Origin: Chlorobiaceae bacterium
GTDB taxonomy: Bacteria; Bacteroidota; Ignavibacteria; Ignavibacteriales; Ignavibacteriaceae
Length of the DNA: 64,000 nucleotides
NCBI GenBank assembly: GCA_013824085.1
Contig: PNNF01000001.1
Coordinates: 1-64,000 of the forward strand
Direction: 5' to 3'
The translations under genes were made by a program, and so were the position numbers. Each line of letters starts with the position of its first letter. Position 1 is the first letter of the stretch. Below are positions 56,217 to 64,000 of this stretch, piece after piece. A model generated the notes under the pieces. The model saw only the letters and a list, made by a program, of their open reading frames with translations. It was not told the DNA's origin and did not search any database.

Positions 56217-57155
56217 ATGAAAAAATTTTACTTTTTCTCACTTAGGAATTTGCAATTTCGGGAAGTCAAGAATTTTCGATTCAAAATAGTTTTAGTTGGA
56301 TTGGGCATTCTTATTTTCTCGGGCTTGCTTACAGCTACAGGTTTTTATCTGTATGACCGTTTTTTAAACGCCGAGTTTGATTTTAAAGCCCTTCATGCTG
56401 AAAATATAGAGCTAAGAAAGCAAGTATTGATGCTTAGTTCTGAATATAAAGCTTTAGGGAATGAATTAGACAGCTTAATCAACAATAACAATGAATTGAG
56501 ACTTGCCGTAAATCTCCCTCCATTAACACCAGAAGAAAGAAAAGTCGGAATTGGTGGAGCTGTGTTTGAAGAATTCTTTGGAGTCTTCAAAGCTGGGAAA
56601 GATAGAGATTTGAACAAGGCATTTAATTATATTGGCGAAGTCAAACGAAAATTTGAATTCGAACGAAATAATTATAACGATATTTCATCGAAATTAATTT
56701 CAAACCAAAAGTTATTTGAAGCACTTCCTGCAATTATCCCTTCGAGCGGAACGATTGCGAGAAATGGTTTTGGAATGAGATTGCATCCAATTTTGCGAGT
56801 CGTAAAAATGCACGAAGGCATTGACATAATTACTGATGTTGGAACTCCAGTCTATGCAACAGGTGCAGGAACCGTAACATTCGTTGGTACGCGTGGAGGA
56901 TTAGGCAGAATCGTTGAAATTGACCACTCTTTTGGTTATAGAACAATTTATGCTCACTTGAACTCTCAATCTGTCCGAGAAGGGCAGCAGGTTAAACGTG
57001 GCGATAAAATTGCTCTCTCAGGAAATTCAGGACTATCATCTGGTCCACATTTACACTATGAAGTAATACATAATGGCGAACATAAAGATCCGGAATTATT
57101 TTTCTTTGATAACTTAGGAATCTTCGCATACAAAAATTTAATGGAGAAACAATAA
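56217..57155 (+). CDS. M23 family metallopeptidase (LytM-like)
   Basis: A 312-residue envelope protein. One membrane anchor (about 25-50) is followed by a coiled-coil region (about 55-85, ENIELRKQVLMLSSEYKALG), then the M23 domain (about 175-290). Zinc-site motifs are RLHPILRVVKMHEGID and GPHLHYEVIHNG (HxH). This set is complete, so an active peptidoglycan endopeptidase is likely, perhaps in division or cell shape. The DUF2795 gene begins directly after its stop. Confidence 0.93.
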   Translation: MKKFYFFSLRNLQFREVKNFRFKIVLVGLGILIFSGLLTATGFYLYDRFLNAEFDFKALHAENIELRKQVLMLSSEYKALGNELDSLINNNNELRLAVNLPPLTPEERKVGIGGAVFEEFFGVFKAGKDRDLNKAFNYIGEVKRKFEFERNNYNDISSKLISNQKLFEALPAIIPSSGTIARNGFGMRLHPILRVVKMHEGIDIITDVGTPVYATGAGTVTFVGTRGGLGRIVEIDHSFGYRTIYAHLNSQSVREGQQVKRGDKIALSGNSGLSSGPHLHYEVIHNGEHKDPELFFFDNLGIFAYKNLMEKQ

Positions 57156-57156
57156 T

Positions 57157-57378
57157 ATGATTTGGACAATCGAATTAGCATCTTATCTTGATGATGCGCC
57201 TTGGCCTGCAACCAAAGATGAACTAATTGATTATGCTGAGAGAATTGGTACGCCATTAGAAGTCATTGAAAATCTAAAAGAACTTGAAGATTCTGAAGAA
57301 CCTTATGAATCTATCGAAGATATTTGGCCTGATTATCCTACTGACGAAGACTTCTTCTACAACGAAGATGAAATGTAA
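57157..57378 (+). CDS. DUF2795 small acidic protein
   Basis: A 73-residue, strongly acidic protein matching DUF2795: IELASYLDDAPWPATKDELIDYAERIG at the N-terminus, positions about 5-31, then VIENLKEL and a Glu/Asp-rich tail. Such proteins are common in FCB genomes and have no known function. It is one base downstream of the M23 peptidase gene and 27 bases before the polymerase delta' gene. Confidence 0.85.
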   Translation: MIWTIELASYLDDAPWPATKDELIDYAERIGTPLEVIENLKELEDSEEPYESIEDIWPDYPTDEDFFYNEDEM

Positions 57379-57405
57379 TTTCTATTTCAGCTCTTTCTAA
57401 ATTGT

Positions 57406-58485
57406 ATGAATAATTTAGATTGGAATGGAATATATGGACAAGCCAGTGCAAAAAATATCTTATCGAAATATCTATCTTCTAAAAAATTTTCGCAAGCGTA
57501 TCTTTTTACTGGAATAGAGGGAGTGGGGAAGGACGCTACAGCTCTTAAATTTGCTAACTTAGCCAACAATATCTCTGATTCTTATATCAATGAATCTTTT
57601 ATAAAATTTGTTACCGCGTTACCGGTTGGTAAAAATGAGACACTAGCAGATGATCCAATTACTAAGCTCTCAAAAAGTGATTTTGAAAATTATTGTTCCG
57701 AATTTAAAAAATTAAAACAAAATTTTTATCACAAAATCTCCTTACCAAATGCAACCGAAATAAGAATTAATAGTATTAGAGCGTTGAATAATTTTTTGGT
57801 TACGAGTATTACTGACAATCATATTCGATTTGTTATTATATCAAATGCTCACTTGCTAAATACATTTGCTCAAAATGCTTTATTAAAAAGTTTGGAAGAG
57901 CCTCAGCCAAATACTATCTACATTTTAACTACCGCTGAACCTAAAATATTAAATGAAACTATTCGTTCGAGATGTACCGAAATAAAATTTTTACCTCTTG
58001 AAGAAGATGAGTTACGCGATATTTTAATAAATAATTTTGATTATAATACGAGTGAAGTATCAAGTGTAGTAAAATTATCTGATGGAAGTTTATCAGTAGC
58101 GCTTTCATACTTGAAGTATGACATAATTAATTTAAAAGAGTTGACGATCAATTTTTTGAGAAACTCTTTTGCGAATAGATTTTTTACGGCTAATAATTTA
58201 TCTCTGAAATATTCCGATGACCAATATTTTCAATTGCTACTAAGTCTTATTTCATTCTGGTTTAGAGATTTAGAAAAACTAAAAAATGGTCAGCGAGAGG
58301 ATTTATATTTTTTTGATCATGTTGAGACATTAGAAAAGTTTTTATCAAAGTATCCGAATTTTGAATCCGTAAAACCACTCGAGAAATTATCCGAATACAA
58401 AAATTTGATAACTAATACAAACGTTAATTCAAAAATATTATTTTTTAATTTAATGCAATCAATACCTAATTTTTTACTAAAATAA
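57406..58485 (+). CDS. holB: DNA polymerase III subunit delta'
   Basis: A 359-residue clamp-loader AAA+ subunit. The Walker A-like loop is GIEGVGKDATALK (about residues 31-43), and the sensor/SRC motif lies in NETIRSRCTEIKF. SNAHLLNTFAQNALLKSLEEP is a typical delta'/DnaX segment. The C-terminal third is helical and divergent, as usual for this subunit. It is probably an assembly subunit of the clamp loader rather than an active ATPase. It ends 11 bases before the dehydrogenase. Confidence 0.9.
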   Translation: MNNLDWNGIYGQASAKNILSKYLSSKKFSQAYLFTGIEGVGKDATALKFANLANNISDSYINESFIKFVTALPVGKNETLADDPITKLSKSDFENYCSEFKKLKQNFYHKISLPNATEIRINSIRALNNFLVTSITDNHIRFVIISNAHLLNTFAQNALLKSLEEPQPNTIYILTTAEPKILNETIRSRCTEIKFLPLEEDELRDILINNFDYNTSEVSSVVKLSDGSLSVALSYLKYDIINLKELTINFLRNSFANRFFTANNLSLKYSDDQYFQLLLSLISFWFRDLEKLKNGQREDLYFFDHVETLEKFLSKYPNFESVKPLEKLSEYKNLITNTNVNSKILFFNLMQSIPNFLLK

Positions 58486-58496
58486 CGGGAGCACAG

Positions 58497-59345
58497 ATGA
58501 GTATCAAAAATATAACAGTAATTGGCGGTGGCACGATGGGAATTGGAATTGCCACTGTTTTTGCTCTGAAAAATTTTAACGTCTCTTTAGTCGAGCTAGA
58601 CGAGATGAAAATTAACTCAGCAATAAAAAATTTGACCAGCAGTTTAGACAGAATGGTAAAAAAAGAGACAATTACTTTAGAAAAAAGAAATGAAGCATTA
58701 TCAAATATAGCTCAAGTTATTGGACTTGATAAAATCGATAAAAATACTGAACTTATTATCGAAGCAGTTTATGAGAACAAAGATGTTAAAATATCGATTT
58801 TTAAGCAATTGGAAAGTTTCGTTAATCCTAATTGTATCTTTGCTTCCAATACTTCATCAATTTCTATTACCGAATTATCTACAGCGTGCCGTCCAGAAAA
58901 ATTTATTGGGATGCACTTTATGAATCCCGTGCCACTTATGAAATTAGTTGAAATTATTCGTGGTTATTCAACAAGCGATGAAACATATAATTTGATAAAA
59001 GATCTAACTTTAATATTAGAAAAAACTCCTGTTGAAGTAAAAGATTATCCCGGATTTATCTCAAATAGAATCTTGCTCCCAATGATAAATGAAGCAATTT
59101 ATTGTCTTTATGAAGGCGTCGCAAAAGCTGACGAAATTGATACTGTGATGAAATTAGGAATGAATCATCCGATGGGACCTCTAACATTAGCAGATTTTAT
59201 CGGACTTGATGTTTGCTTATCGATTATGGAAGTTCTTTACAATGGATTCAACGATTCAAAATATAGACCATGTCCATTGCTAAAGAAAATGGTTGCAGCA
59301 AATAAATTAGGTAGAAAAACGGGAGAAGGATTCTTCAAGTATTAA
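58497..59345 (+). CDS. 3-hydroxyacyl/3-hydroxybutyryl-CoA dehydrogenase
   Basis: A 282-residue NAD-dependent dehydrogenase of the HBDH/HAD family. GGGTMGIGIATVFA is the Rossmann motif, SNTSSISITEL and the catalytic histidine block GMHFMNPVPLMKLVEI follow, then PGFISNRILLPMINEA, NHPMGPLTLADFIGLD and the final GRKTGEGFFKY. It oxidises 3-hydroxybutyryl-CoA in fatty-acid degradation or butyrate metabolism. GGGAGC precedes the ATG. Confidence 0.95.
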   Translation: MSIKNITVIGGGTMGIGIATVFALKNFNVSLVELDEMKINSAIKNLTSSLDRMVKKETITLEKRNEALSNIAQVIGLDKIDKNTELIIEAVYENKDVKISIFKQLESFVNPNCIFASNTSSISITELSTACRPEKFIGMHFMNPVPLMKLVEIIRGYSTSDETYNLIKDLTLILEKTPVEVKDYPGFISNRILLPMINEAIYCLYEGVAKADEIDTVMKLGMNHPMGPLTLADFIGLDVCLSIMEVLYNGFNDSKYRPCPLLKKMVAANKLGRKTGEGFFKY

Positions 59346-59350
59346 TCAAT

Positions 59351-59390
59351 TGATTGCTGCGAAAAGAACGAAATGCAATCATTTATTTGT
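59351..59390. terminator. Weak hairpin between convergent genes
   Basis: TGATTGC (59351-59357) pairs with GCAATCA (59375-59381), and TTTATTTGT follows. It lies just after the dehydrogenase stop and before the convergent lipid kinase gene. The stem is short and the loop is long (17 bases), so the call is tentative. Confidence 0.35.
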
Positions 59391-59414
59391 CCGATAATGT
59401 ATATTATGTAAACT

Positions 59415-60329
59415 TCACAATATTGGAACTTCGAGTCTCTTTGGAATTATATTTATTTCAATTTTGCTATAAGTTCCAATTGTTACTTCCCCATCGGTAT
59501 GAATATATAATTTCGATTTTGGAAATATATTTAGTTTTGTGAATTGATGAGTAGTAATTTTCTTTTCATGAATGTGTGAACCATTAATTGCTTTTGGGAG
59601 CACTCGTAAAATTTCTGGAATTTTCATTCCTTCAGCGATAGTAATATCAAGTATCCCGTCATCAATTTTTGCGAACGGACACAACCTAAATCCGCCGCCA
59701 GAAGTTTTACCATTACCAATTGCAATCAATAATTTTTCACCGGAGCTGCTAAAATTTTCTGATTCAATTTTAACCTCGAAATTTTTATACTTAGCTAAGG
59801 TTTTTACGACTGCAATCAGATACAATAGGATACCCCGAAAATATTTAATTTTTTGACCAAATGCAGCTACTTTTGCATCAAATCCAATCCCACAATTAGT
59901 CAAAAATTTAACATTTTCGATCTTTTGGGAATCTTCTAAATGTAAATGTAACTCGCCAATATCCACAAATTTAGTCTCATAATGATTATTGATATATTTT
60001 ACAATCAGTCGCTGATAATCATAATTTAAGGGAAATCCCAATTCACGAGCAAAATCATTTCCCGAACCAAGCGGGATTGGGAGCAAGGTTATAGTTTGAT
60101 CCGAGCGAAGCCCATTTACGATCTCATTAAAAGTGCCGTCACCTCCAACAACCATCAATTTTGTATCATTCGGAAGTTTGCTGACGTGTTTATTTATGTC
60201 ACCGGGTTTAGGTGAGATAAAAATTGCGTTATCTTCAATTCCATTTGAACGTAAAATTTTTAGGACATTTGGAAGTTGTTTCTTTACTTTGCCTTTTCCT
60301 GAAACAGGATTAATAATAACTTGAATCAT
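59415..60329 (-). CDS. Diacylglycerol/lipid kinase family protein (YegS/DgkB-like)
   Basis: A 304-residue lipid kinase of the DAGK catalytic family. NPVSGKGKVKKQLP opens the protein, the nucleotide loop is VVGGDGTFNEIVNGL, and the substrate region reads PIPLGSGNDFARELGFPL. LIAIGNGKTSGGGFRLCP and DGILDITIAEG mark the second domain. It phosphorylates diacylglycerol or a related lipid with ATP. It is the first in the window's last minus-strand block; a 74-base gap separates it from ftsY. Confidence 0.9.
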   Translation of the reverse strand: MIQVIINPVSGKGKVKKQLPNVLKILRSNGIEDNAIFISPKPGDINKHVSKLPNDTKLMVVGGDGTFNEIVNGLRSDQTITLLPIPLGSGNDFARELGFPLNYDYQRLIVKYINNHYETKFVDIGELHLHLEDSQKIENVKFLTNCGIGFDAKVAAFGQKIKYFRGILLYLIAVVKTLAKYKNFEVKIESENFSSSGEKLLIAIGNGKTSGGGFRLCPFAKIDDGILDITIAEGMKIPEILRVLPKAINGSHIHEKKITTHQFTKLNIFPKSKLYIHTDGEVTIGTYSKIEINIIPKRLEVPIL

Positions 60330-60403
60330 ATGATATAATTTAATTTAGATAGTAACTGATAAAAATTTAATTGCTAAACAGTTAATGAATTTTACTTAAT
60401 TTT

Positions 60404-61339
60404 TTACTTATTAAAAATAGCGTCAACAAATTGATTAATGTCAAAGTCTTGCAAATCTTCGATTCCTTCGCCAACTCCAATGTATTTAATCGGTACATCA
60501 ATTTGAGATGATATTTGAAATACAATTCCACCTTTAGCAGTTCCATCTAACTTAGTTATAATTAGTCCTGAAATATTCACAAATTTTGAAAACTCTTTAG
60601 CTTGTTGCAGTCCATTTTGTCCCGTGTTCCCGTCGATAACCAATAAAGTTTCATTGGGAGCATGCTCAAGCTTTTTCTTTACGACTCTATTAAGTTTATT
60701 AAGTTCTTCCATCAAATTAGTTTTTGTCTGTAATCTTCCTGCAGTGTCAATCAAGACAATATCGTAATTATTATCTATTGCGTATTGAACGGATTCATAT
60801 GCCACAGAAGAAGGGTCAGCGTTCTTCCCTTTCATAATAATTTTAACACCTGCTCGTTCAGCCCAAACATCAAGTTGCTCATTTGCAGCAGCTCTGAAGG
60901 TGTCTGCAGCACAAATCAAAACTTTTAGTCCAGATTTTCGATAGTTCAAAGCCAATTTTCCAATTGTCGTTGTTTTGCCGGCGCCATTTACACCAACAAT
61001 CAAAATGACATATGGTTTTTTAGTGGAATCAAACTCGACTACTTTTTCTTGGCTTCCAATCACATATTTTGAAAGTGATTTTTTGAGTTGATTAATAAAA
61101 ACTTGAGGGCTGCGATCTTTCTCATCCTTAAAATTTTTTTTGGCATCGTCAATTATTTTATCAGTGAGGTCAATTCCAATATCAGACGAAACGAGAATCT
61201 CTTCGACTTGATCAATTAACTCATCATCTACGACCGCTTTGCCCGTGAAGGTTTCCGAAATCTTATCAAATAATTTTTGGCGAGTTTTGGTAAGTCCAGT
61301 TTTTAGTTTATCAAAATTAAAATTCTTAAATAACTTCAT
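60404..61339 (-). CDS. ftsY: Signal recognition particle receptor FtsY
   Basis: A 311-residue SRP receptor GTPase for cotranslational membrane targeting. The N domain (about 1-95) is followed by the G domain with GVNGAGKTTTIGKLA, DTFRAAANEQL, the DTAGRLQTK switch and TKLDGTAKGG. A short basic N-terminus (KLFKNFNFDKLK) may contact lipid, but there is no acidic A domain as in E. coli. The ATG at 61339 is preferred: an earlier start at 61378 would lie deeper inside pgsA, giving a larger overlap than the present 14 bases. Confidence 0.96.
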   Translation of the reverse strand: MKLFKNFNFDKLKTGLTKTRQKLFDKISETFTGKAVVDDELIDQVEEILVSSDIGIDLTDKIIDDAKKNFKDEKDRSPQVFINQLKKSLSKYVIGSQEKVVEFDSTKKPYVILIVGVNGAGKTTTIGKLALNYRKSGLKVLICAADTFRAAANEQLDVWAERAGVKIIMKGKNADPSSVAYESVQYAIDNNYDIVLIDTAGRLQTKTNLMEELNKLNRVVKKKLEHAPNETLLVIDGNTGQNGLQQAKEFSKFVNISGLIITKLDGTAKGGIVFQISSQIDVPIKYIGVGEGIEDLQDFDINQFVDAIFNK

Positions 61340-61904
61340 TCTTCTTTTGTTTAATAAATTCATATACTCTATATCCATAACCGAACAGCGAGAGGAAAAT
61401 CATAATTATAGTTGCAATATAGAAAAATTTATAGAGAAGTGAATAATATGGAATCTGCAAAACAGTCAATAAAATCAAAACTCCAATTATTAGCACAGTA
61501 AATTTTCCGAGATAATTCGATGCTAAGATAATTCCATATTTTTTTGTGAAAAATATTCCTAATGTAAAAATCAAAACATCTCTTCCAATAATAAGTGAAA
61601 ACATTAACGGATCAATCATACCCATTAAGAAAAGTTTGACGATAATAAATCCGACACAGATTTTATCAGACAATGGATCGATTATTTTTCCGAACTCTGT
61701 AATCTGATTATATTTTCTCGCGATGTATCCGTCTAACAAGTCAGTAAAAACTGAAAAGATCGCTAAGCCGACAATTATTAGTGGAACATAAGGTTCGTGA
61801 AAATTATCGAACAAAATCCAGAATGGAATTATAAGAAATAATCTGAACAGACTTAAACTGTTCGGAATATTAAATATCTCTTTTTTTGTAAAAAATTGTT
61901 TCAT
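61326..61904 (-). CDS. pgsA: CDP-diacylglycerol-glycerol-3-phosphate 3-phosphatidyltransferase
   Basis: A 192-residue integral-membrane enzyme for phosphatidylglycerol synthesis. The CDP-alcohol phosphotransferase motif, D-G-x2-A-R-x8-G-x3-D-x3-D, is seen as LLDGYIARKYNQITEFGKII followed by DPLSDK. FNIPNSLSLFRLFLIIPF is the expected N-terminus. Other members of the family cannot be fully excluded from sequence. It overlaps ftsY by 14 bases and the upstream secreted-protein gene by four (ATGA). Confidence 0.88.
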   Translation of the reverse strand: MKQFFTKKEIFNIPNSLSLFRLFLIIPFWILFDNFHEPYVPLIIVGLAIFSVFTDLLDGYIARKYNQITEFGKIIDPLSDKICVGFIIVKLFLMGMIDPLMFSLIIGRDVLIFTLGIFFTKKYGIILASNYLGKFTVLIIGVLILLTVLQIPYYSLLYKFFYIATIIMIFLSLFGYGYRVYEFIKQKKNEVI

Positions 61905-64000
61905 CTTATTATTACAAATTTATCAAATTTTATCTCTTTTTCTTCATTAAAATCATCAAGTATTGCAACTCGATAAAGATAAATTCCACTACTCAATAAA
62001 TTTCCATCATCTGCAATAAGATTCCAATTAATGCCGCCGTCACCATCAGTTTCACGAAGTGTCTTCAGCTTTAGTCCACTTAAATTAAAAACAATTATCT
62101 CAACTCGCTTTGGCAAACCTGCAAAAGTTATGGATGAATTATTTTCACTTATCTTATATGGATTTGGATAGACATAAACATCATCTAAGTTTGAACTAAA
62201 CGCTGTTAAAACAAGCGTACTCCCCGCCCCATCTCGCAGTGATAAATTTCCAGTTGCTATTGATGATCGTATGTTTCGTAATTCTAAACGATACTCTCTA
62301 CCAACGGCTCCAATTGCATTTCCACCTTTTAAATCGACATAAATTATTGTCTTATCAGTTTCATCAATTCTAACGCCACTTATTTTGTTAGCGGGATTAA
62401 AAACAAAATTACTCGCACTATTAATATTTGTTGGATCGACTTCTAAATTAAATTTTATTTTTATTAAATAACTATTTAGAATTTCATGACTCGTAACAAA
62501 TAAATTTTCTTCAATTGCTGTTGGATTGAAGAAGAAAGTTAATGTATCGCTTTTTATTGGAGAGAAATAAAAATCACGAATGTTACTCAAGCTGATTTTA
62601 TTAAAGCCAACATTAAAATTTTTGCTGAACGTAATTAAATAAGAAGTTTGAGTTGCTGGCGAAATAGAATTTGGATACCGACGATCGCCAATAGAATCAA
62701 CTATAAAGAAGGCTTGTAAGTTTTCAATTGTTGTATTAATCTTATCAGAAAAATTTATTTTTATAGAATTCCTACTTTTCACTTCTGCTGAAATCATTTG
62801 TGCGGGTTTGTGATGATAAGCTTTTACTATTTGACTATGATCAGAAAAAATATTTAAGAAATTTCTATTCACTGAACGCACCGAATAAAAATAATTATTG
62901 TTTAGTGCAACATTTGAATCGAGATATGAAAATTGATTTGTTGAATCGTAAAGCGTTAAAGTAGTTGCAGACAAACCACGATAGATATAAAAATTAGATT
63001 GATTACTAAACCAACTAAGTTTTATCTTGCTCTCATCAAGGCTATACGCAATTAAGTTAGATGGAATTTCTGGTGCGTTTACGCTGCCAAATTCATAAAA
63101 ACTAATCTCTTTCTCTTTCGGAAATGCAACTTCAACAACTCCATTTTGATTTAAGTCAGAAACCAAAATTGTACTCGAATTTACATTCTCTTCGTAGTAA
63201 ACATATCGCACTTCATTCCCATCACTCTTTAGAATATACGAATATGGAAATGTGAACAATATCAATTCATCTTTCGAATCATTATCAATATCAGCAAATC
63301 TAATATCTTTCCCAACTCTCTGAAATGTTGAATTGAATTCATCAGAAGGATCAACATAGGCTTGAGTATAAATGATGTTGAGTTTATCATTCACGAAATT
63401 AAAAATTATTAGGAGATTATATGAAGCAATATCAAGCTCATCAACTGATTGCAGCAACACCGCTAATTCTTTTTTTCCATCGCCATTAAAATCGCCGACA
63501 GATAAATTATTTGCTGAGCCAATAAATCCCGTTGAAATTACTTTTGATGGCACAATGCTCATCAATGAATTTACTTCCCAGCTAAGGATATCACCGTCTG
63601 AGTCAATCATCCAAATTTCATTTTTGTTATCATTATTTAAGTCAGTAACGACGGCGTTTGGTGAATCAAATGTATTGTTGAAATATCCTCGCGTAGAAAA
63701 ATTTGAAAATGAATTTTGCAGAGTCAATGAAAGATCATTATTAATTCTAAATACACTGATTGTAGTATCGCCGGTCATAATCAATATTTCTGAATTTCCA
63801 TCTTTGTCAATATCGTCAACTTTAATTGGCCAAAATGTTGAAGCTCTTCTTTGAAACTTAGTTTGAAACTTTGATGAAGAAGGAGAAATCTGTTCGAGAA
63901 TATTTATTGAGTCACGCGACCAGAATGTTAATAAATCTTTTTTTCCATCTTTATTAAAGTCACCAAAATCTTTCACAATCTGTTGATGAATGGAATCGAC
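61901..64000 (-). CDS. T9SS-tailed repeat protein, 5'-truncated by the window
   Basis: A partial gene: the frame is open through the window edge (a GTG at 63976 is merely internal), so the N-terminus and signal peptide lie outside. At least 699 residues are present. The N-terminal third has FG-GAP/VCBS-like calcium-binding repeats (FGDFNKDGKKDLL, DLNNDNKNEIWMID, DFNGDGKKELAVL, DIDNDSKDELILF). A fibronectin-type part follows with IKLSWFSNQSNFYIYRG. The C-terminus has VYVYPNPYKIS and LSSGIYLYRVAI, a T9SS type A/FlgD-like tail. It should be exported to the cell surface. pgsA starts in a four-base overlap with its end, so essential genes share its transcript. Confidence 0.85.
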   Translation of the reverse strand, partial: VDSIHQQIVKDFGDFNKDGKKDLLTFWSRDSINILEQISPSSSKFQTKFQRRASTFWPIKVDDIDKDGNSEILIMTGDTTISVFRINNDLSLTLQNSFSNFSTRGYFNNTFDSPNAVVTDLNNDNKNEIWMIDSDGDILSWEVNSLMSIVPSKVISTGFIGSANNLSVGDFNGDGKKELAVLLQSVDELDIASYNLLIIFNFVNDKLNIIYTQAYVDPSDEFNSTFQRVGKDIRFADIDNDSKDELILFTFPYSYILKSDGNEVRYVYYEENVNSSTILVSDLNQNGVVEVAFPKEKEISFYEFGSVNAPEIPSNLIAYSLDESKIKLSWFSNQSNFYIYRGLSATTLTLYDSTNQFSYLDSNVALNNNYFYSVRSVNRNFLNIFSDHSQIVKAYHHKPAQMISAEVKSRNSIKINFSDKINTTIENLQAFFIVDSIGDRRYPNSISPATQTSYLITFSKNFNVGFNKISLSNIRDFYFSPIKSDTLTFFFNPTAIEENLFVTSHEILNSYLIKIKFNLEVDPTNINSASNFVFNPANKISGVRIDETDKTIIYVDLKGGNAIGAVGREYRLELRNIRSSIATGNLSLRDGAGSTLVLTAFSSNLDDVYVYPNPYKISENNSSITFAGLPKRVEIIVFNLSGLKLKTLRETDGDGGINWNLIADDGNLLSSGIYLYRVAILDDFNEEKEIKFDKFVIIR

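Noticed and set aside
59354-59542. 62-residue open frame after the dehydrogenase gene
   Set aside because: Most of it is antisense to the lipid kinase and its composition is not protein-like; the short 3' region instead looks like a terminator.
1-64000. CRISPR arrays, tRNA or rRNA genes, transposases, phage or defence genes
   Set aside because: No regular repeat-spacer pattern, cloverleaf, rRNA segment or mobile-element protein was seen on either strand; the only recombinase is a Xer-type protein in a housekeeping setting.

Overview
This AT-rich window looks like an ordinary chromosomal stretch of a bacterium of the Bacteroidota/Chlorobiota/Ignavibacteriota (FCB) group. An Ignavibacteria-like organism fits best. 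The clues are: two secreted proteins with type IX secretion (T9SS) C-terminal tails, one in the PNPFNPST style typical of Ignavibacteria; FadL- and Wzi-like outer-membrane barrels, lipoproteins and a SPOR protein, hence a Gram-negative envelope; a YbeY variant of the Bacteroidetes/Chlorobi kind; few strong Shine-Dalgarno sites and many TTG starts; and a perfect TAnnTTTG (Bacteroidetes-type -7) box at 37464. The taxonomic placement is inference from these features, not from a marker-gene tree.

Layout. 1-190: the downstream flank of polA, with two palindromes that are exact reverse complements of each other. 191-4402 (minus): DNA polymerase I behind an APC-type permease. 4474-16089 (plus): a long tightly packed run starting with a PabB-PabC folate fusion, then type 2 IPP isomerase, a polyprenyl synthase, HPr, enzyme I and a phosphoglucose/phosphomannose isomerase, ending in three envelope genes (metallopeptidase-propeller-barrel protein, PQQ-propeller lipoprotein, PEGA membrane protein). 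16192-27957 (plus): KimA-type K+ importer, secreted endonuclease/phosphatase-fold protein, SDR, Ca2+-type P-ATPase, YqeY, CvpA, MutS2, and a biotin carboxylase/biotin carrier pair, closed by a compound hairpin. 28106-29356 (minus): FadL family porin. 29644-32317: SPOR lipoprotein and a T9SS cargo protein.

32395-59345 (plus) is a housekeeping run: SSB, CNNM/CorC protein, small anchor plus MCE protein, gamma-glutamyltransferase, AcpS, HNH protein, TrpS, ScpA-ScpB-RluB, PBP4, LysS, an envelope set (DUF2279, GT2, Wzi-like barrel, S41 protease, DUF3108), gamma carbonic anhydrase-like protein, YbeY, DUF494, TopA, Xer recombinase, HPF, HPr kinase, M23 peptidase, DUF2795, DNA polymerase III delta', and 3-hydroxyacyl-CoA dehydrogenase. 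59415-64000 (minus): lipid kinase, FtsY, PgsA, and a T9SS-tailed repeat protein that runs off the window edge.

Genes that probably work together: HPr (H15 and S46 both present), enzyme I and the distant HPr kinase form a PTS phosphorelay with no sugar permease in view, so a regulatory role is plausible. Idi2 feeds the polyprenyl synthase. ScpA/ScpB act in chromosome segregation. The MCE protein and the barrel/lipoprotein genes serve the outer envelope.

No rRNA, tRNA, CRISPR array, transposase, prophage or defence island is visible. I did not find a convincing wholly new system. The items most worth a second look are the palindrome pair at 37-136, the 11461-16089 envelope trio, the permease-less PTS, the orphan MCE pair, and an HNH gene whose expected start codon after a perfect Shine-Dalgarno reads TTC.
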